DNA of 64,000 nt from Xestospongia muta (lineage: Eukaryota > Porifera > Demospongiae > Haplosclerida > Petrosiidae), in NCBI GenBank assembly GCA_963693285.1, contig OY848923.1, forward strand, positions 7,154,451-7,218,450. Reading direction: 5' to 3'. Positions 56,744 through 64,000 of the stretch are shown here, in pieces. The notes under the pieces were generated by a model. That model was not told the origin of the DNA and did no database searches. It saw nothing but the letters and a program-made list of their open reading frames with translations. Every line of letters starts with the position of its first letter. Position 1 is the stretch's first letter. The position numbers and the translations under genes are program-made.

Positions 56744-59700
56744 TCATGTATCACTGCCTTGATATGTAGAGTACACCTCTGGTTTAGTGAGATATTCACG
56801 TATCTTTTCACCAGTTGAGACTTGTTCTACAATAGGTCCCTCGACTGATTCAATAATGTTCTCCCATGTTACAGGACTCGACTTAGTGTCCCTCCAACTA
56901 GTCAATATTTTGTTTAGCTTCTTCATATCATTTGTGCTAGCTTGCAAACAACTTTCAAGAACGCTCTCTTTCACTTGAAGTGAGAGGCCAAGTTCATACC
57001 ATTTGTGTTTAATTTTTGCCAATAGTTTGAGTAGATCATGGTGGTCAGGCACTTTCTTCATAATATCTGTAGTGTAATATTAAGTGAATTTGATTATGAA
57101 TGAACAGCAAATTTATCTTTCCAAGAAGTCTAAAATGTAAGTTGATTAGGGCTCTAATTATTGAGTTTACTAACAAAGCAGGACTATACACAACTTACCA
57201 ACTTTTTGAAAATCAGTGTATTCCATATTCTTCAAACTCATTTGTGGTCTAGTAGTTGAGGGGGTGGTCATCTTAACAATGTCATCTATAGGTAAGATAA
57301 GAAAACCATAATTAAATTGAAGTCAACATCCTCTGTACATGTTGCTATTCTATTAATTATAAACACAACATCCTTGAAACACAAAATTGTGGATCAATTC
57401 AGTTATCATATGAAATGTAGAATTAATAACTTACCAACATCTGAAGACTTGGTATCTTCCAAAGGTTGGTCTACACTACTTGTTTGTAGTATACTTGCTG
57501 AGGGTGTGGTCACCCCTAAGGATAAGATAAATAATGTAAATATCATAAAATGAACTTCAGCTTAAATATATACTGAAAACGTCAGCTTTATGCTTGACAT
57601 TTGAACCACAAAGTGAAAGCAGACATTATTAAGAGCTACAAACAGAACTTCAGTTACTGAATGGTTCAAACACATAATGATGCTTATATAACAAGTATAT
57701 AAAATTTTTTATAAAAATCATATAATGTAGAGACAACAGTACAAACTTCTAAAACAAGATCACAGCTAGATGGCAGTGTATAATTCAAACATGGACGCCA
57801 AAACTCATACATGTTCAATGAAATTATACTATGTGGCTACTAATTAGGGATTTTTATACTACATCATCAATAGCTCTCTATATACTAGATTTGTAAACAA
57901 GTAGCTGAGTATTACACTGTATGTTAATTGACAACGATCATCAATTTATAGTGTGCAACACTCTTATTACTAAGTCAGGATTAACTCAACATGTAAAACA
58001 GTTGGTGTTTCTATATTATTTAAGCGAGTTTCATCCACAATGTTGTCATGTACATGAAAATATCTAGATAATTATTACATTAAACATACATACCTTTAGA
58101 TGAAGCTGTGTCTTGTTGCCTGTCTGGATCTTTTATCAAATCACCAGATATACTACACCGCACTTTACCAGATGCCGCATGTAAAATAGCAGCATGACGA
58201 GATTTTTTAGGACATGGACAAAAGGAAGCCAGTTTGTATTTAATTTTGCTGCTGTCAAATTTGCGTTTCTTGATGGTGTCTTTTAATGCGGAATGAATAA
58301 ATTTCTCTCCTTTCTCCTTGTCCTCAGCATATCGAAAATGAACCTCAAAACAGTCATTAGATTCAACAAAAACAACTTTCCCTTTCATATCGTAGTGTTG
58401 CAATGTAATGAGATTAGAGAACATTATCGATGTACGATCAATTGCCCAAACAAAGTCATCGCAAACATCTACACTATTATCAACTTGAAGCAATAGTAGA
58501 TTAACAATCATAGCGCAAAATAAACCAAGAGGCACTCCCTTTTTAAAGTAGAGAAGGAGAGAAAAGTGGCTTGAGGGAATAGATTGGTAAGGATCCGTTA
58601 ATGGCAGCAACGCAGGCATGAAGAATGTCTTCTTGTTAGGCCTTTCAGTTGCTATTAATAGATGCTTAAATATTTGCAACAGAAGCAAGCTAAAATCGTG
58701 AGCAGGAAATAAACTAGATATTTGCGAACATTTCTTTGAGATGGTGTTCAAAACATCTTTTGAAATTTTGCCCTGCTTAACGACCTTTCTACATTCAGCT
58801 GTTCCTCGACCACGTTTCATATCTCTTCGGCTCTCACAGACAAACACAACAAGTTCACGAATGACTTCAATCAGACAGTGTGGGTTAATAAATACTAAAT
58901 CGGACACTCCTGGATAGTACAAGATCGTATTAAGAAGATGGAAAAATTTTAAAGCACTCTGCACTTCTTCTTTCTTTAAACCCAAACTAAAACCAAACGT
59001 TTCACAATCTTTCAAGGAGAGCACTCCACAACCTTTAGGAGTGCTAGCCCTTTCACGTAGTAAAATCTCAAATGCATACCAACTTAATGGAATATCTACT
59101 TCAAAGGCTTGATCTCTTAACTCAGCTCGAATCGCATTAATAGCTGGATCATCAAAGACTTCTTGAGAGGCTTTACGACCATCAACTTCAAAAAAGATTT
59201 TTCCATCCAAAAATACAAGGTTGTCCTCTATGTGCATAAATATCTGCTCAAGCTTTTCTTTTTTCTCATCAATGGTTTCCATTTGTTTTCCACTCCTTAG
59301 TCGTTCCTCGTAAAGATCACGATGGGTAGCAATGATGAGCACTTTCAATTTCTTTGGAATCTTAATTATGTCAGAAAGCTCATTTCCCCCTACTAACTCC
59401 TGTTGGAGGCTGCTAGAACTGACCATAAGGGTGAGATGTCGTAAAAGTGTTTCGATAGAAGGCAAGTAGTCACTTACATCATACCTTTTATCCTCTTCAT
59501 ATTCAAAAGAAGCAGAACATTGACTGGAGAGATTTTCAGCTAAACTAATGACTAGCATAAGAACTGATGCACATGGTATGAAGGCCTGTATTAACTGCTG
59601 AAATTGTATTTGACCTCCACAATCAATGAAGTAGAGCCATTCATTATGAAATGTCAACTTCTTATACTTTCCTTGAGCTTTGTTTACCATGTGAATTAAT

Positions 59701-62700
59701 TCCATTTCTTCAACTCTTTCAGCAGCTACACTTTCCTTAGATAAATGAGACAACTTTGATGAAGACAAAGGCTCTAAATCATCATCAGGAGTATCAACAA
59801 TATAACTAGTTTGATCATCAACTGGTAGCAGTTTTATTCCCTCACTGGTGTCAGTGCTGTGAGAGGATTTAACATCATTCTCTTTCTTTGGTTGTGACAT
59901 CAGATCTCGAATTTCACTAGCAAACTTTTCAACCATAGCTTCACTATCAACAAATTCCCAGTGATAGTCATCTTCTTGCCGACCATAACGACTAACAGAT
60001 CCAACAGCAATATCTGGAGACTCACAACAGCCAGTACTGACTTTACTTTTGTACCGTTGAGATAGAGTTAGGCATTTGACTGATGTCTTTCCAGCTCGGG
60101 CTGGACCTTGTACAATAGCTTTGCTGATTCTAGTATTAACAGTTCCACTTTTATAAAGAGCTTCACGGAAATGTTGCTGATCTAATGTATTAAGACAACA
60201 AAAACCAGTGAAATCAATACAAGAGTAATAATAAAGTTAAGCAAAATCAAAATTAAAACTAGAATTTATAATGCAATAACTTACCAACTACAGGGAAATC
60301 ACTGATAAGACTTTGTTTGTTTGTCTCTTCAACGTGTCCTGAATCTTTGTGTGAGATAGCCATATAACATATAAACAAACAATGAAAACCAATAAAATGA
60401 ATATAGTAATAACAATAAAGTTAAGCAAATCAAAATTAAAAGCTACTATATATAATGTAATAACTCACCAACTACAAGGAAGTCACTAATAAGATTTGCT
60501 TCATTAGTTTGCTCAATTTGTGTTGAATCTTCTTGTGAGACAGCTATATGATGACATATATAAGGAAATAAAAGTAACTGATATTTTAAATCTCAAGGTT
60601 TATACAAAGAAGTGGTACATAGTCAAAACTATAGTGAGTTAATCAATGATTCTAAATCTTCAAGACTGATAAAACTATTGTGTATATAATATTCAATCAT
60701 TCAGATATTAATTATGATACATGTACATATTGAGCATACAGCAGTTATACCTTTCTTTTTAGCAGGTTTTGGTGCAATTGGAGGTGGAACATTAAAAGTA
60801 GAGATCACATTACCTAATGCAACAAAAGAGCAATCATTAAAAACAATATTTAAAATTTACCAGGTTGATAAGAAGATAGATATTCATTCCGAATCTCAGA
60901 TCTTGATAAGAACTGATATATATCATCAGCTATATGTTTATTCTCAATAGGTGGTTCCTTCACAACAGTGATGATCATTCTCCAAGATACTTCACAAGTT
61001 CTTTTGTCTATCCAGACCTGAAGAACTTCAGCGAGTTTTGAGGTATCGCCATGTACCTCATTGTACTCAGCAGACCGTATATCACTATAAAGCACTTCAA
61101 GTTGTTCACCAATAGTAGTCCACATAAACTTTATTGGATGAAGTAACATCATCAGGTGTTTCTTCTTTGGTTCTTTACCTAATAAAGAAAAACATTTTTC
61201 CATAATAACAAATATTTACATAATGTGAAAGTACAATCTCTAATAATATCTTTTAATTTGTTCATTTAAATAACTCACATAACAATTCATCTGGAATGTT
61301 TGGTTGACTAGTGTCAATAAAAGGATCAGTGGCAGTCAAAGTAGAAGAAACAGGAAAAGCTGTAGAGGTAGCAAAAGGTAATAATTAATCAGGATTTTGT
61401 GGATTTACTAGAATTTGATTTTGCTATCACATATATGATATGAACATGTGATTTGACAAGCAGTGGTATATTTACTATCATATATGTAGTATTATTAAAG
61501 TATGTAATTACACAAGCCAGACCCAACCCAAAGTGAGGTATGTTCTGGAAACTGTATTAATTATCTTTATTAAAAGGATTGTGGCAACAGTATCCAGTGT
61601 TACTATTATTACTAAAATTACAAAAATATCAGAAGGAAGAACAAATACATGTTACAAGCAGAAAATGTTTCTCTCAGTTATATCTTCTAAATTAATGACA
61701 ATAAATAATTTGGTCACATCTTTTGAAACATTGATAACATGTCAAGAACTAACTATTGTACATTGTACTTGTATATATAGACAGTAATACTTTCTGTTAA
61801 TATCATATACAGCTAATGAAGTCTTTTAGACCAAAACCTTTTTTTACATGTAAAATATATATTATTTAGTCATTTTCTTACAGAAATATCAAATTCATAA
61901 AACCCTTATATCAGGCCTGTGTACATGTGTAAAGGCTATGACTGTATATGTAATCTGTGTGTGGTAGTTATGTAGCTGTGTCATTGTGTGTGAAGGTTGT
62001 TACTATGGAATCTATACATTGTAACTATTGTGTATACAATATGCAATCATTCAGATATTAATTATTAAATACATACATATTGAGTATATAACAGTTATAC
62101 CTTTCATTTTAGGAGAGTTTGATTGATTTGGAGGTGGAAGATTAAAAGTAGTGAACACATTATCTAATGTAACAAAAGAACAATCATTAAAAACAATATT
62201 TAAAATTTACCGGACTGATAAGAAGATAGATATTCATTCCGAATGTCAGGTCTTGATAAGAACTGATATATATCATCAGCTATATGTTTATTCTCAATAG
62301 GTGGTTCCTTCACAACAGTGATGATCATTCTCCAAGATACTTCACAAGTTCTTTTGTCTATCCAGACCTGAAGGACTTCAGCGAGTTTTGGGGTATCGCC
62401 ATGTACCTCATTGTACTCAGCAGACCGTATATCACTATAAGGCACTTCAAGTTGTTCACCAATAGTAGTCCACATAAACTTTATTGGATGAAGTAACGTC
62501 ATCAGGTGTTTCTTCTTTGGTTCTTTACCTAATAAAGAAAAACATTTTTCCATAATAACAAATATTTACATAATGTGAAAGTACAATCTCTAATAATATC
62601 TTTTAATTTGTTCATTTAAATAACTCACATAACAATTCATCTGGAATGTTTGGTTGACTAGTGTCAATAAAAGGATCAGTGGCAGTCAAAGTAGAAGAAA

Positions 62701-63602
62701 CAGGAAAAGCTGTAGAGGTAGCAAAAGGTAATAATTAATCAGGATTTTGTGGATTTACTAGAATTTGATTTTGCTATCACATATATGATATGAACATGTG
62801 ATTTGACAAGCAGTGGTATATTAACTATCATATATGTAGTATTATTAAAGTATATAATTACACAAGCCAGACCCAACCCAAAGTGAGGTATGTTCTGGAA
62901 ACTGTATTAATTATCTTTATTAAAAGGATTATGGCAACAGTATCCAGTGTTACTATTATTATCCTTTTTAATCTGGTACAATTTTCTTTAAGACTATTTC
63001 CACATAGTCTTGGTACTAAATGTTTAATTAGAGGAGAGGAAACGTCTTATACAACTGTTGATATGGAAAGAGATACAAATAAAGCATTTGTTAGATATGT
63101 ATCATGTGATATAAGCTGTGAATATAATTAAAGCTATGTGCCATAACTGCTTAAAGCACAATTGTTAACTTGTATATAGTCATCTTTCTCATTTTACTTT
63201 TCCATTACTAATCACATATTAATACTCATGCATGTAATTAACATTCTTAAAGAAAATGTCATGTGACATGGACAATCTGATTGGTATGCTGAAATTCTAG
63301 CATTATATAACAAAAAATTAAAAGTTGTAACAGTTTCTCCAGATGTTTCCTCCTCCTCCCATCCCCAAACGAAATGTCTGGTACCAACACTAGTTTCCAC
63401 ATACTCCATTTGAATTAGGTCTTCATTGGAGACTATAAATTATAGTATTTAGTTACTAACAATTAACCACATTGATATAAAAAACCTTCAAAAAGATGCA
63501 CCTGTAATGTACTAAACTGACACAATTCATATAATGACAAACAAGGGACGGATCCTTGTGATTAAGTTACTTCGTAAATTGAAACTCACTTGGTGTAGCC
63601 AT
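56744..63602 (-). CDS. Death, Death, Roc-COR GTPase, Death protein
   Basis: Exons 63602-63590 (start, MATP), 62709-62629, 62528-62211, 62163-62101, 61359-61279, 61178-60861, 60813-60751, 60543-60469, 60344-60285, 60181-58094, 57515-57435, 57285-57199 and 57066-56744 give 1216 residues in one frame. Two near-identical Death domains (about 32-137 and 186-291) come from a tandem duplication. One 2.1-kb exon holds the GTPase: Walker A GPARAGKTS at 383-391, G3 DCGGQ at 544, G4 THRD at 643. It also holds COR, from about 725 (WYAFEILLRER; LYYPGVSDLVFINP). Linkers rich in Ser/Thr lead to a C-terminal Death domain (1110-1216). The layout recalls DAPK1-type Roc-COR-Death proteins without the kinase and ankyrins; GTP-regulated oligomerisation of Death domains is the likely role. 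The exon at 60344 uses a non-canonical-looking acceptor and could be skipped. Confidence 0.8.
60690..61611. repeat. Tandem duplication unit 1 (pairs with 62040-62961, offset 1350)
   Basis: Every landmark recurs exactly 1350 bases later, including two exons, introns and flanks. Exon differences are a handful of substitutions (for example MMLL/MTLL, VLYS/VPYS, RSEIR/RPDIR). The left ends differ most (gatacatgt versus taaatacat). Confidence 0.9.
62040..62961. repeat. Tandem duplication unit 2 (pairs with 60690-61611)
   Basis: The second unit of the 1350-base-offset pair. The spacer 61612-62039 between units carries the sequence that also occurs in the TIR-kinase-KEN intron at 32793-33115. Confidence 0.9.
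63212..63432 (-). other. Possible alternative exon after the MATP start exon
   Basis: From an acceptor TTTATAG at 63433-63434 an open frame in the right phase for the MATP exon runs to a stop at 63212 (SNEDLIQMEYVETSVGTRHF ... FLLYNARISAYQSD). It would give a short protein of about 75 residues, or an extra segment if a donor inside it is used. I do not recognise the sequence. Its open length and phase fit are the only support. Confidence 0.35.
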
Positions 63603-63603
63603 T

Positions 63604-63740
63604 TTCTAATAACTTTAATCTGGCAAGATGAGATACTCGGTTCTTTAATACGAGCGCTTCTACAGCCAAAGTCTTATAGCGGCCCTAACACTTACTGAGC
63701 AGAAAGAAACTTTCCCCTTTCTCTTGTCCGAGGGCGTGGC
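63604..63740 (-). promoter_or_regulatory. Presumed promoter of the Roc-COR gene, duplicated at 38875-39020
   Basis: The sequence upstream of the ATG at 63602 is shared with the relic start at 38873, including cagccaaagtct and atagcggccc blocks and agcagaaagaa. A TATTAAAG element lies about 45 bases upstream of the ATG, and a GGGCGTGGC/GCCACGCCC element lies near 63730. Confidence 0.45.
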
Positions 63741-63782
63741 TCAGTATGACGACAGGGCCTGTCACGAAAAATTTAATCCTGG

Positions 63783-63814
63783 TGCAAAATTTGGACCTAG
63801 GTCCAAATTTTGCA
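63783..63814. repeat. Perfect 32-base palindrome
   Basis: The sequence reads identically on both strands over 32 bases, centred on CCTAGG at 63796-63801 with arms tgcaaaatttgga and tccaaattttgca. Related half-arms recur just downstream (gcaaaatt at about 63825, atttggaccc at about 63849). Confidence 0.85.
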
Positions 63815-64000
63815 ACGAAAAGGCTGCAAAATTAATTTCGCCTTGCAATATTTGGACCCAAGGTTGTCAGACTATAATAATTTGGCAAAGAGGCGTGGAA
63901 TTACATACAAGTCGTATTGTCACCTCTTAGGCTGTGTGTACTTAAATGGAGAGCTTTAGTCACCTTAGGAAGTTTTCAAAGTCTCAAAAAAGCAATGTCA

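Noticed and set aside
58293..58496. Plus-strand frame inside the large Roc-COR exon
   Set aside because: A shadow frame; the minus strand carries the homologous protein.
62883..63131. Plus-strand frame with a possible signal-anchor start
   Set aside because: It begins inside the tandem duplication, has no similarity to anything recognised, and the shorter partner at 61533 diverges completely after the duplication border.
63724..63930. Plus-strand frame across the palindrome
   Set aside because: Its central part is the palindrome and its half-arm repeats; no splice or domain evidence.

Overview
This window is animal nuclear DNA. It is AT-rich, with many short introns bounded by GT..AG, no operons, and nearly all recognisable genes on the minus strand. 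The domain content (TIR, Death, ZU5, Roc-COR, IRE1/RNase L-type kinase-nuclease, CARD-like folds), the many phase-1 exons and the tandem paralogues most resemble the expanded innate-immune-like gene families of a demosponge such as Amphimedon. The organism is an inference; no species-specific marker was identified.

Layout, left to right. 0.1-1.3 kb: a dead Roc-COR GTPase copy. 4.2-7.2 kb: a three-exon gene coding for a TIR domain plus an orphan helical domain, flanked by decayed copies of both modules. 10.95-16.75 kb: an intact 15-exon gene (predicted 612 aa) with orphan helical domain, linker repeats, IRE1-like kinase and KEN ribonuclease. 17.5-20.6 kb: a decayed relative whose upstream module is CARD-like. 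21.2-21.5 kb: a possible one-Death-domain protein. 22.1-23.4 kb: a truncated gene copy and a plus-strand tyrosine-phosphatase relic. 24.1-28.7 kb: a coiled-coil, Death, ZU5, UPA-like, Death gene. 28.8-34.8 kb: an intact 12-exon gene (predicted 560 aa) coding for a TIR, IRE1-like kinase, KEN fusion. 35.0-37.4 kb: a broken, internally inverted BEL/Pao retroelement. 38.4-39.0 kb: a foldback element and a relic gene start. 40.3-51.7 kb: segmental duplication, a 1606-bp tandem triplication, a fourth kinase-KEN copy (dead) and a satellite of about 135-bp units. 52-63.6 kb: a large Death-Death-Roc-COR-Death gene (predicted 1216 aa) with a second set of 3' exons ending in another Death domain.

The most notable content is the kinase-KEN family. 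The kinase and KEN parts match IRE1/RNase L in every landmark, but no signal peptide, lumenal domain or transmembrane segment is present, so the proteins should be cytosolic like RNase L. In place of ankyrin repeats or a lumenal stress sensor, one member has TIR, one has an orphan helical domain, and two dead members lie next to CARD-like exons. Modules are joined through phase-1 introns, so they can be exchanged without breaking the frame. My working hypothesis is a set of sponge immune receptors in which different sensor or adaptor domains drive one RNA-cleaving effector. The TIR member has lost the general catalytic histidine of the nuclease, so it may be a regulatory or decoy partner. All gene models were spliced by eye from the sequence; none has transcript support here.
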